NCBI RefSeq assembly: GCF_009192745.1
Contig: NZ_VTFV01000002.1
Location: forward strand, 558,001 to 622,000
Direction: 5' to 3'
Length of the DNA stretch: 64,000 nucleotides
DNA from: Arthrobacter citreus
GTDB taxonomy: Bacteria > Actinomycetota > Actinomycetes > Actinomycetales > Micrococcaceae
Shown here: positions 57,451 to 64,000 of the stretch, piece by piece
Layout: each line of letters starts with the position of its first letter
Numbering within the stretch: the stretch's first letter is position 1
Notes under the pieces: generated by a model
What the model was told of the DNA's origin: nothing
Database searches by the model: none
What the model saw: only the letters and a program-made list of their open reading frames with translations
Program-made: the position numbers and the translations under genes

Positions 57451-57795
57451 ATGAGTGAAGGTATCCGCGTAGCTGCAGCAGATGAAATCGATGAGGGCGA
57501 AGCCATCACGGTGGACTCCACCACCGCCGGGACAGCGGACGACATAGCCGTCTTCCACAGCGACGACGGCGGGTTTTACGCACTCAACGACACCTGCACC
57601 CACGAAGAGGCGTCCCTGGCCGAAGGCTGGATCGAAGACGGCGAGGTGGAATGCCCGGTCCACTCGGCACGCTTCTGCCTCAAGACCGGTGCAGCCCTGT
57701 GCCTTCCCGCCACCGTGGATGCCGTTGCCCACCGCGTGGAGGTCGTAGACGGGGACGTGATCCTCTACCCGGGCGTCGCCCCCGCCGGATCCTAA
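57451..57795 (+). CDS. Rieske [2Fe-2S] ferredoxin, dioxygenase-type
   Basis: A 114-residue electron carrier. The Rieske ligands are in LNDTCTHEEAS and VECPVHSARFC (C-x-H, 16 residues, C-x2-H). The size matches ferredoxin components of ring-hydroxylating dioxygenases. ATG 57451 is preferred to GTG 57442 because of the leaderless box. It is followed three bases later by a ferredoxin reductase; no oxygenase subunit lies nearby, so it may serve an oxygenase or cytochrome P450 encoded elsewhere. Confidence 0.88.
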   Translation: MSEGIRVAAADEIDEGEAITVDSTTAGTADDIAVFHSDDGGFYALNDTCTHEEASLAEGWIEDGEVECPVHSARFCLKTGAALCLPATVDAVAHRVEVVDGDVILYPGVAPAGS

Positions 57796-57798
57796 GGG

Positions 57799-59004
57799 AT
57801 GGCCGAGCCCCGCTCCGCAGCGGTCATCGGAGCCGGTCCCGCAGGGTTCAGCGCTGCGGCTGAACTGCGCCGGCGCGGATTCGCCGGCCGCATCCAGCTC
57901 CTCGACCCGGCCGGTACACCCTATGACCGGCCGCCGCTCAGCAAGGCCTACCTCGCCGGCAGCGCCGGCGCGGACCTCGCCCCGGAGCCCTGGTACAAAA
58001 CCAACGCCGTGGACGTGACCGCCGGAACGGCCGTGCAGCTCGATCCGGATTCCGGAACCGCCGTGCTGGCCGGCGGCGGGGAGATCCGCGCCGACGTTTT
58101 CCTGCTGGCCACCGGCGGCACGGCACGGGTGTTGCCCTTCCCCGGCGCCGGACTGTGCCGCACCCTGCGGAGTCGTTCGGACGCAGACGCGCTTCGCAGC
58201 CGTATCGGTGCCGGCAAGCGCCTGGTCATCATCGGTGCCGGACTCATTGGAGCGGAAGTCGCGGCCACGGCTGCCGCGGCCGGCACCGCCGTCGTACTTA
58301 TCGATCCGGTTCCCGTACCGCTGGTCCCCGCCGTGGGGCCGGAAGCTGCTGCCTACCTGCATTCCCTTCATGCCCGGAACGGGGTTGAGACCCTCACCGC
58401 GCTGCCCGTGGATGTAGTGTCCGACGGCGACGGGCTGGCCGTGCTGCTGGAAGACGGCTCCGCAGTAGCTGCGGACACCGTGCTCGCTGCCGTGGGAATG
58501 GTCCCGGACACGGCGCTGGCTGAAGCCGCGGGCTTGGAAGTTGACGACGGCATTGTGGTGGACCTTTCCGGGCGCACCAGCCATCCCCGCGTCTACGCAG
58601 CAGGCGACGCCGTCCGCCGCCGGGTTGGTGGACTTTTGGAGCGGCGCAGCGAGCACTGGGATGCAGCCGTACGGTCCGGACAGGCTGCCGCGGCGGGAAT
58701 CCTGGGCCAGGAGCCGCCCCAGGATGCCGTGCCCTGGTTCTGGACCGACCGCTACGGCATCCACGCCGAGGCAGTGGGTTCCATGGCCGTCGAGGGACAC
58801 AGTGTTGAGCGCGGAGAGCCGGGTCCCGGGTACCTGGTGTTCCGGGTCTCCCCGGAAGGAACGCTGGCCGGAGCGGCCGGAATCGACGCCGGGAACTCAC
58901 TGAGGGCCGTGCGCCGGCTGATCGCGCTGGGCGGGCCCGTAGAGGCGGCAGCACTGGCGGACCCAGAGGTGGACCTGCGCCGCCTGCTGCGTTCCTTCCC
59001 CTGA
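57799..59004 (+). CDS. Ferredoxin reductase, FAD/NAD(P)-dependent
   Basis: A 401-residue flavoprotein of the BphA4/putidaredoxin-reductase type. FAD motif IGAGPAGFSAAAELRRRG, PYDRPPLSKAYLAG, NAD motif VIIGAGLIGAEVAATAA and a second FAD motif PRVYAAGDAVRR; the C-terminal domain starts near WFWTDRYGIHAEAVGSM. It reduces the Rieske ferredoxin encoded three bases upstream with NAD(P)H. Confidence 0.9.
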   Translation: MAEPRSAAVIGAGPAGFSAAAELRRRGFAGRIQLLDPAGTPYDRPPLSKAYLAGSAGADLAPEPWYKTNAVDVTAGTAVQLDPDSGTAVLAGGGEIRADVFLLATGGTARVLPFPGAGLCRTLRSRSDADALRSRIGAGKRLVIIGAGLIGAEVAATAAAAGTAVVLIDPVPVPLVPAVGPEAAAYLHSLHARNGVETLTALPVDVVSDGDGLAVLLEDGSAVAADTVLAAVGMVPDTALAEAAGLEVDDGIVVDLSGRTSHPRVYAAGDAVRRRVGGLLERRSEHWDAAVRSGQAAAAGILGQEPPQDAVPWFWTDRYGIHAEAVGSMAVEGHSVERGEPGPGYLVFRVSPEGTLAGAAGIDAGNSLRAVRRLIALGGPVEAAALADPEVDLRRLLRSFP

Positions 59005-59048
59005 ATGCGACCATTAGGGCACATCTGTTTTGCGTATTTACCCGGTGA

Positions 59049-59067
59049 ATAGGTTAGCCTTACCTTG
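59049..59067. promoter_or_regulatory. DtxR/IdeR-type iron box
   Basis: ATAGGTTAGCCTTACCTTG matches the iron-box consensus TTAGGTTAGSCTAACCTAA at 15 of 19 positions and includes a possible -10 TAGGTT. It lies 56 bases before the siderophore-binding lipoprotein, so that gene should be repressed by iron-loaded IdeR. Confidence 0.75.
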
Positions 59068-59122
59068 CCGGAGAAAAAGCACCGGCGTCCCCGTCCACAT
59101 TGCACTATCAAGGAGCCCAAAA

Positions 59123-60169
59123 ATGGCCCTGTCCCGCATGCGCAGCCTTGCGGCCGTCGCAGCCGTTGCCGCGCTGTCCCTTTCCGCCTGCTCCACCGGG
59201 TCCTCCTCGGACGCGGGCAGCGGAAGCACTGCCGGCTCCAGCGACCAGTTCCCCGTCACCATTGAGCATGCCTTCGGTGAGACCACCATCGAATCGGTCC
59301 CGGAGCGCGTCGCTACGGTTTCCTGGGTGAACACCGATACGGCGCTGGCCCTGGGTGTAGTGCCCGTGGGTATGCCGGAGTACGAGTGGGGCGGCAACGA
59401 GAACGGAACCACCCCGTGGATCGACGAGGCGCTCGAAGAGCTTGGCGCGCCCATCGGATCCGAGAACGCTCCGGTCCAGTACTCCGAGACTGACGGCATC
59501 AACTTCGACGCCATTGCTGCCACCACCCCGGACGTCATCCTCGCCGCCTACTCAGGCATCACCGAGGAAGAGTATGACAAGCTCAGCGCCATCGCCCCCG
59601 TGGTTGCCTACCCTGAGACTCCGTACTACACCTCCTGGCAGGACTCGGCCGAGATGATCGGCGAAGCCCTGGGCAAGAGCGACGCAGCAGCCAAGCTGGT
59701 TGAAGAAACGGAGCAGGCCATTGCCGACAAGGCGGCCGAGTATCCCGAACTGGCAGGAACCAGCTTCATCTACGGCAACCTGGACACCACCGCCGGTGCC
59801 GACCAGATCTCCATCTACACCTCCGGTGACAACCGGCCCAAGTTCCTGAAGGAACTTGGCATGGTCCAGGCCCCGCTGGTGGATGAGAACGCTCCCTCCG
59901 ACGCGTTCTACCTGACCTGGTCCCCGGAACGCGCCAATGAGCTCGAAGCCGACCTCTTTGTCAGCTGGGTGGCCGACGACGCCGCCAAGGAAGCCATCGT
60001 GTCCGATCCGCTGCTGAGCCAGATTCCGGCCGTCAAGAACGGCGGCCTGGTTGCCGACTCCGACAACACGCTGACGCTGTCCATCTCAGCCGCCAACGTG
60101 CTGAGCATCCCCTACGCACTGGACAACTTCGTTCCGATGCTGGGCGAGGCCGCCGCGCAGGTCAAGTAA
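59123..60169 (+). CDS. Iron-siderophore ABC transporter substrate-binding lipoprotein
   Basis: A 348-residue protein. Basic start (MALSRMRSL), hydrophobic segment and lipobox LSLSAC; mature part of the FepB/FhuD type (FPVTIEHAFGETTIESVPER, NTDTALALGVVPVGMPEYEW, TTPDVILAAYSGITEEEYDK, SWQDSAEMIGEALGKSDAAA). It captures ferric siderophore for a permease not encoded here. AAGGAG seven bases before ATG 59123; an upstream extension is rejected. Iron box upstream and an 18-bp terminator downstream show a single-gene unit. Confidence 0.9.
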   Translation: MALSRMRSLAAVAAVAALSLSACSTGSSSDAGSGSTAGSSDQFPVTIEHAFGETTIESVPERVATVSWVNTDTALALGVVPVGMPEYEWGGNENGTTPWIDEALEELGAPIGSENAPVQYSETDGINFDAIAATTPDVILAAYSGITEEEYDKLSAIAPVVAYPETPYYTSWQDSAEMIGEALGKSDAAAKLVEETEQAIADKAAEYPELAGTSFIYGNLDTTAGADQISIYTSGDNRPKFLKELGMVQAPLVDENAPSDAFYLTWSPERANELEADLFVSWVADDAAKEAIVSDPLLSQIPAVKNGGLVADSDNTLTLSISAANVLSIPYALDNFVPMLGEAAAQVK

Positions 60170-60180
60170 CACCGTTCCCT

Positions 60181-60221
60181 GCAAAAGTGCCCCTCCGGTC
60201 CGTCCGGAGGGGCACTTTTGC
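60181..60221. terminator. Strong terminator, 18-bp stem
   Basis: Left arm 60181-60198 pairs perfectly with 60204-60221 around TCCGT; the stem ends in GCAAAAG / CTTTTGC, giving a T-run in the downstream arm. Confidence 0.9.
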
Positions 60222-60275
60222 GTCCGGGATCACAGAATTGGACACGCCCCCCGGGGTGTTTGCCATGATCGGCCC

Positions 60276-61490
60276 ATGCAGGAATTCCTCGACGCCCTGG
60301 ACCCGCTGCGGCCACTGATCGCTGTTCTCATAGCCGTCACTGCCGCATTAGTTGCCGCCCGCGTGGTGCACGGATCCGCCGCCCGGATCTTCCGGAAGGT
60401 CCCGCACATCCGCGAAGTCACCGCCCTGGGGCGGAACCCGCTGCGGCTGGTACTCGCCCTGATTGGAACCCGGATCGCCCTCGGGGCCACGGCCCGCGGG
60501 GAGTCCTGGTACGGCACCCTGGACTACGTGCTGGTCATCGGGCTGATCGCTGCGATCGGCTGGCTCGCCGTCGTCGCACTGCTGATCGTCGAGGCCGTCA
60601 TCCTCACGAAGTACAGCACAGACACGAAGGACAACCGGAGGCTGCGGCGCCTGAAGACGCAGGTCATCCTGGGCCGCCGGGTCGCCGTCGCGCTGATCAT
60701 CACCGTGGCCGTCGCCTGCGTGCTGCTGACCATCGAGGAAGTCCGCGCCCTGGGAGCAGGCCTGCTCGCCTCCGCCGGCCTGCTCTCGATCGTGGCCGGC
60801 CTTGCAGTCCAGAGCACACTGGGGAATGTATTCGCCGGGCTGCAGCTGGCCTTCACGGACGCAATCCGCGTGGATGACGTGGTTGTGGTGGAAGGGCAGT
60901 GGGGAACCATCGAGGAAATCACCATGACCTACGTGGTGGTGCACATTTGGGATGACCGCCGGCTGATCCTGCCCTCCACCTACTTCACCTCCACCCCCTT
61001 CGAGAACTGGACCCGCAAGCAGTCCGCCATCCTGGGCACCGTTGAGTTGGACCTGGACTGGGAGTCCCCGGTGGCCGCCATGCGCGATGAGCTCAAGCGC
61101 ATCCTGGCCGGAACGGACCTCTGGGACGGGCGCACCGGCGTCCTCCAGGTCACCGACGCCGTCCAGGGCCTGATCCGGGTCCGCATCCTCGTTTCCGCCC
61201 CTGACTCCGGCACCCTTTTCGACCTGCGCTGCCTGGTCCGGGAATCCATGGTCTCCTTCCTGCAGGAGGAGCATCCAGCGGCGCTGCCGCGGCAGCGCTT
61301 CGAGCAGCTGCGCCAGCCTGCCGTGGATGCGGTGCCTCCGCGCCTGCAGCCGCAGCGCCGCGGCGGAGGCGAGGACATCAGTACGTCGCAGTTGTTCACG
61401 GGCAGCATCGACGCCGTGGAACGCAACCGCAGTTTCGCCGGACCCGGCCAGGACGCCTGGGAAGACCGGGATGAGCATGCTGACCGCTAG
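60276..61490 (+). CDS. Mechanosensitive ion channel, MscS family
   Basis: A 404-residue channel. Four or so N-terminal membrane helices, the pore helix region GLLASAGLLSIVAGLAVQST followed by LGNVFAGLQLAFTDAIRVDD, the beta domain VVVEGQWGTIEEITMTYVVV and RLILPSTYFTSTPFENWTRK. Releases solutes during hypo-osmotic shock. The C-terminal 80 residues are variable and charged. CATGAT six bases before the ATG suggests leaderless initiation. Confidence 0.88.
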   Translation: MQEFLDALDPLRPLIAVLIAVTAALVAARVVHGSAARIFRKVPHIREVTALGRNPLRLVLALIGTRIALGATARGESWYGTLDYVLVIGLIAAIGWLAVVALLIVEAVILTKYSTDTKDNRRLRRLKTQVILGRRVAVALIITVAVACVLLTIEEVRALGAGLLASAGLLSIVAGLAVQSTLGNVFAGLQLAFTDAIRVDDVVVVEGQWGTIEEITMTYVVVHIWDDRRLILPSTYFTSTPFENWTRKQSAILGTVELDLDWESPVAAMRDELKRILAGTDLWDGRTGVLQVTDAVQGLIRVRILVSAPDSGTLFDLRCLVRESMVSFLQEEHPAALPRQRFEQLRQPAVDAVPPRLQPQRRGGGEDISTSQLFTGSIDAVERNRSFAGPGQDAWEDRDEHADR

Positions 61491-61594
61491 GTGTTGACAA
61501 GCCGGGGGGCCTGCGGGCTGGAATGATACCCACCGGCGCAGCCGCCCGGACACGGACAGACTGCGCAAAGCACCCGGACAAGGAGCAATCGGCC

Positions 61595-61906
61595 ATGGTT
61601 GACCAGTATGTGATCCACGAATTGCAGGGCTCGAATGTGTGGGCGAAGGACGGCGAGCGGCTGGGCCTGGTGGGAAACGTCCACCTGGACCGGGCTACCG
61701 GCCAGCCGGCCTGGGTCACGGTGGCGCTGGGGCTGTTTGAAGGCCGGCAGTACTTCGTGCCGCTCCAGGGGTCCCGCCGGGACGAGGATGACCTGTACGT
61801 GAACTATTCGCGCAAGGCAATCGAGGACTCTCCGGACATGGACCACGGCGGCGCGCTAACGCCGGAGGAGGAGGCGCAGCTGGAGGATTATTACAAGGCC
61901 TGGTGA
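61595..61906 (+). CDS. PRC-barrel domain protein
   Basis: A 103-residue protein. LQGSNVWAKDGERLGLVGNV and HLDRATGQPAWVTVALGLF form the PRC-barrel; the rest is acidic (DMDHGGALTPEEEAQLEDYY). PRC-barrels bind other macromolecules in photosynthetic, RNA-processing and stress settings. AAGGAG nine bases before ATG 61595; a longer in-frame ATG at 61523 has no such site. TTGACA at 61494-61499 may be its -35. Confidence 0.82.
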   Translation: MVDQYVIHELQGSNVWAKDGERLGLVGNVHLDRATGQPAWVTVALGLFEGRQYFVPLQGSRRDEDDLYVNYSRKAIEDSPDMDHGGALTPEEEAQLEDYYKAW

Positions 61907-61921
61907 GACCGGCGGGGCTGC

Positions 61922-61950
61922 TTGGACATAAGTCTGCTTAGCAATACGAT
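61922..61950 (+). promoter_or_regulatory. Promoter TTGGAC-N17-TACGAT
   Basis: -35 TTGGAC 61922-61927 and -10 TACGAT 61945-61950 with an exact 17-base spacer, 36 bases before ATG 61987, leaving a short leader with AGGAGGGG. Confidence 0.75.
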
Positions 61951-61986
61951 GGATACCCCGGACTCGACCACGCCAGGAGGGGCCCC

Positions 61987-63054
61987 ATGGCTCAGCAGGA
62001 CAGCTCTGACCAGGACGGCGGAGCGTCGCTCGGAACGGCATCCAAGCCGGATACCCCGGCCGAAGTCACCAAACCCAGCTGGATGTACATCTTCCGCAAA
62101 ACCGTGCGGGAGTTCTCCAAGGACCAGTGCACCGACCTCGCCGCCGCGCTGACCTATTACACGGTGCTCTCGCTCTTCCCGGGACTGCTGGCCATGGTCT
62201 CCATCCTGGGCCTGGTGGGCCAGGCGGAGAGCACGACGAATGCCATGATCGAGTACCTGGAAGGGTTCGCGCCGGCAGCCGCCGTGGAGGTGCTCAAGGG
62301 TCCGATTGAGCAGCTCACGTCTTCCCGCGGTGCCGGCCTGGCGCTGTTCATTGGTATTGCCGGTGCCCTGTGGTCCGCCTCGGGATACGTGGGAGCCTTC
62401 GGCCGGGCCATGAACCGCATCTATGAAGTCGAAGAGGGCCGGCCCATCTGGAAGCTGCGCCCGCTGCAGCTGCTGGTCACCCTGATCATGATCCTGCTGG
62501 CGGCCTGCCTTCTCATCATGCTGGTGGTCAGCGGTCCCATCGCCGAATCGATCGGCAACTTTATCGGGCTGGGGAGCCAGGCCCTGCTGGTCTGGAACAT
62601 CGCCAAATGGCCGGTCATGGTCCTCTTCGCGGTGACCCTGATCGCGCTGCTCTACTACGCCACCCCCAATGTGAAGCAGCCCAAGTTCCGCTGGATGAGC
62701 ATGGGCGGGTTCCTGGCACTGGTGGTCCTGGCGGTCGCCACTCTGGGCTTCGCCTTCTACGTCGGCAACTTTGGCAGCTACAACGCAACCTACGGTGCCA
62801 TCGGCGGCGTGATCGTGCTGCTGCTGTGGATCTGGCTGGCCAACATATCGCTGCTCTTCGGTGCCGAGTTCGACGCCGAGGTGGAACGCGGCCGGGAGCT
62901 GCAGGCCGGAATCCAGGCCGAGCACTCGATCCAGCTGCCCCCGCGGGATACCCGCCAGAGCGACAAGCGGGCAGAGCAGGAAGAGAAGGACGTGCAGCAG
63001 GGCCGCGAGCTGCGCCAGCAGCACGCCGGCAAGGACTACGACGACGACCTGTAG
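61987..63054 (+). CDS. YihY/BrkB family inner-membrane protein
   Basis: A 355-residue protein. Cytoplasmic N-terminus, then about six helices: QCTDLAAALTYYTVLSLFPG is the YihY hallmark, with GALWSASGYVGAFGRAMNR and GGVIVLLLWIWLANISLLFG further on; acidic and glutamine-rich C-terminal tail of about 60 residues. Function unsettled; once called ribonuclease BN by error. Good sigma-70 promoter and AGGAGGGG ribosome-binding site. Confidence 0.9.
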   Translation: MAQQDSSDQDGGASLGTASKPDTPAEVTKPSWMYIFRKTVREFSKDQCTDLAAALTYYTVLSLFPGLLAMVSILGLVGQAESTTNAMIEYLEGFAPAAAVEVLKGPIEQLTSSRGAGLALFIGIAGALWSASGYVGAFGRAMNRIYEVEEGRPIWKLRPLQLLVTLIMILLAACLLIMLVVSGPIAESIGNFIGLGSQALLVWNIAKWPVMVLFAVTLIALLYYATPNVKQPKFRWMSMGGFLALVVLAVATLGFAFYVGNFGSYNATYGAIGGVIVLLLWIWLANISLLFGAEFDAEVERGRELQAGIQAEHSIQLPPRDTRQSDKRAEQEEKDVQQGRELRQQHAGKDYDDDL

Positions 63055-63057
63055 GCG

Positions 63058-63089
63058 GTTTCCCGGCCCGCTTCAGCGGGCCGGGAAAC
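63058..63089. terminator. Bidirectional terminator, 14-bp stem
   Basis: GTTTCCCGGCCCGC 63058-63071 pairs with 63076-63089 around TTCA, between convergent genes. Confidence 0.85.
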
Positions 63090-63101
63090 AGGCCGCAGGT
63101 G

Positions 63102-64000
63102 CTAGGCGGGAAGGTTCTTCGCCTCGGCGCGGGACTGGGCGAACCACAGCAGCAGAACCACGGCGGCACCCGTGAGGGAGGCCGCGAGCGGCATAAGCCA
63201 CGCATCGTCGGGCGGAAGCAGGGCGCTGTTCTCCTGCCAGGGCCACAGTGCCCGGACGGAACCCAGGATCAGGCCGGTGGCTACCAGCAGGACGGCACGG
63301 CGGTGGACCCGCAGCAGGTAACCCAGCAGCCGGACAAAGGACCCCAAGCCGATGACCGCCCCGGCGGCGAAGAAGGCCAGGTATCCCAGGTCCCGGTTGC
63401 TCACGGCTTCCAGCGTCGGCTCGTACATGCCAAAGGTCAGCAGCAGGAAGGACCCTGACAGGCCGGGAAGGGCCAGGGCACACACTGCTATCGCGCCGCT
63501 GAGGACCAGGACCCACCACGAGTGGTTCTCTATCTGCAGGGCCGGAATGCCGAGCAGCACAAATGCGGCAGCAGCTGTCACCAGGACCATTGCCGGGCCC
63601 GCGAGCCTGCCCGCCGCCGTCGCCGGTCCGGCCGGCGCGGCAGCACGGGCCATGCTGATCGGAACAACCAGGCTGGCCGCCACCATGCCGAAGAACAATG
63701 CACTGGCAATCTTCGGCTGGCCCTCCACGAAGGAATGCAGCGGTCCGGACAGGAAGACCAGCGCGAGGAACATTCCGGCAGCCAGGGGAAGCAGCAGGTT
63801 CCACTCGACGCCCGAGGCCTTGCGGACAGCGCCGGCCCGGTCCCGCCGGAGGACAAGGTGCACTGCGCCGCTGATGAAGTGGTTAGCCGACGCGATCAGC
63901 CGGTCGAAAACGCCAAGGACCAGCGCAACCGTGCCGCCGGAAACACCGGGAACAAGTTCCACCAGGCCCATCAGTGCCCCGCGGCCGGCATGGGTAACCC
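63102..64000 (-). CDS. DUF368 family membrane protein, 5' end outside the window
   Basis: The frame is open to the last base and ALMGLVELVPGVSGGTVALV is the conserved N-terminal DUF368 motif, normally preceded by 10-20 residues, so the start lies beyond 64000. Nine or so helices are visible (LPLAAGMFLALVFLSGPL, LALPGLSGSFLLLTFGMYEP repeats the PG-SGS motif of the second half). DUF368 proteins include undecaprenyl-phosphate translocases (PopT/DedA-independent flippases) described in other bacteria; that role is possible here. Confidence 0.85.
   Translation of the reverse strand, partial: VTHAGRGALMGLVELVPGVSGGTVALVLGVFDRLIASANHFISGAVHLVLRRDRAGAVRKASGVEWNLLLPLAAGMFLALVFLSGPLHSFVEGQPKIASALFFGMVAASLVVPISMARAAAPAGPATAAGRLAGPAMVLVTAAAAFVLLGIPALQIENHSWWVLVLSGAIAVCALALPGLSGSFLLLTFGMYEPTLEAVSNRDLGYLAFFAAGAVIGLGSFVRLLGYLLRVHRRAVLLVATGLILGSVRALWPWQENSALLPPDDAWLMPLAASLTGAAVVLLLWFAQSRAEAKNLPA

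Overview
The window is high-GC DNA with dense, short-spaced genes, many 4-base ATGA/GTGA overlaps, GTG starts, TANNNT -10 boxes placed 6-7 bases before a start codon (leaderless transcripts) and an IdeR/DtxR-type iron box. Together with the protein sequences (homodimeric AceE, DUF6221, DUF222/HNH, TIGR03085, DUF6986) this points to an actinobacterium of the Micrococcaceae, most likely Arthrobacter in the broad sense. No rRNA, tRNA, CRISPR array, insertion sequence or prophage was recognised. The window reads as ordinary chromosome rich in catabolic operons.

Layout. 1-6.5 kb: the 3' part of putA (proline to glutamate), an SDR, a structured leader with a 7-codon leaderless ORF before a small unknown protein, a 3-hydroxyisobutyryl-CoA hydrolase-like enzyme and an SDR lacking its catalytic motif. 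6.5-9.5 kb: two small proteins, and malQ coupled to a leaderless 6-codon minicistron. 9.4-14.2 kb: a MarR repressor divergent from an acyl-CoA operon (SDR, MaoC hydratase, orphan ABC binding lipoprotein, AMP-dependent acyl-CoA ligase). 14.2-18.9 kb: ECF sigma factor with a membrane-anchored partner, a DUF222/HNH protein with a perfect 38-bp palindrome near its start, and a phosphoesterase. 18.9-24.1 kb: an allantoin-degradation operon (DUF6986, allE, hydroxypyruvate-isomerase-like, allB) divergent from an IclR regulator. 24.1-31.7 kb: aceE, the vanillate demethylase pair vanAB with divergent vanR, a Tat-exported intradiol-dioxygenase-like lipoprotein and a TetR regulator.

31.7-38.1 kb: divergent from that TetR gene lies an operon of acyl-CoA ligase, SDR, ACAD11-like acyl-CoA dehydrogenase, ACAD10/11-type kinase and an MHS-type transporter. 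This set matches the logic of levulinate / 4-hydroxy-acid catabolism. Two nearly collinear 58-base palindromic repeats bracket the transporter gene. 38.1-42.7 kb: a two-component system upstream of a NatAB-like ABC exporter. 42.8-50.1 kb: M20 amidohydrolase, DUF3237, APC permease, DUF2945, thioesterase, DHFR-like reductase, methyltransferase and a large xxxLxxG-repeat membrane protein. 50.1-56.0 kb: an oxalate/formate-type transporter with a 33-residue small subunit, an alcohol dehydrogenase, and a second acyl-CoA dehydrogenase-SDR pair. 56.2-64 kb: TIGR03085, MarR, a Rieske ferredoxin with its reductase but no oxygenase, an iron-regulated siderophore-binding lipoprotein, an MscS channel, a PRC-barrel protein, a YihY/BrkB membrane protein and the truncated end of a DUF368 gene.

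Overall the region is a catabolic island of proline, valine/acyl-CoA, purine, methoxyaromatic and hydroxy-acid pathways. Most modules sit beside their own MarR, IclR, PadR or TetR regulator with visible palindromic operators.
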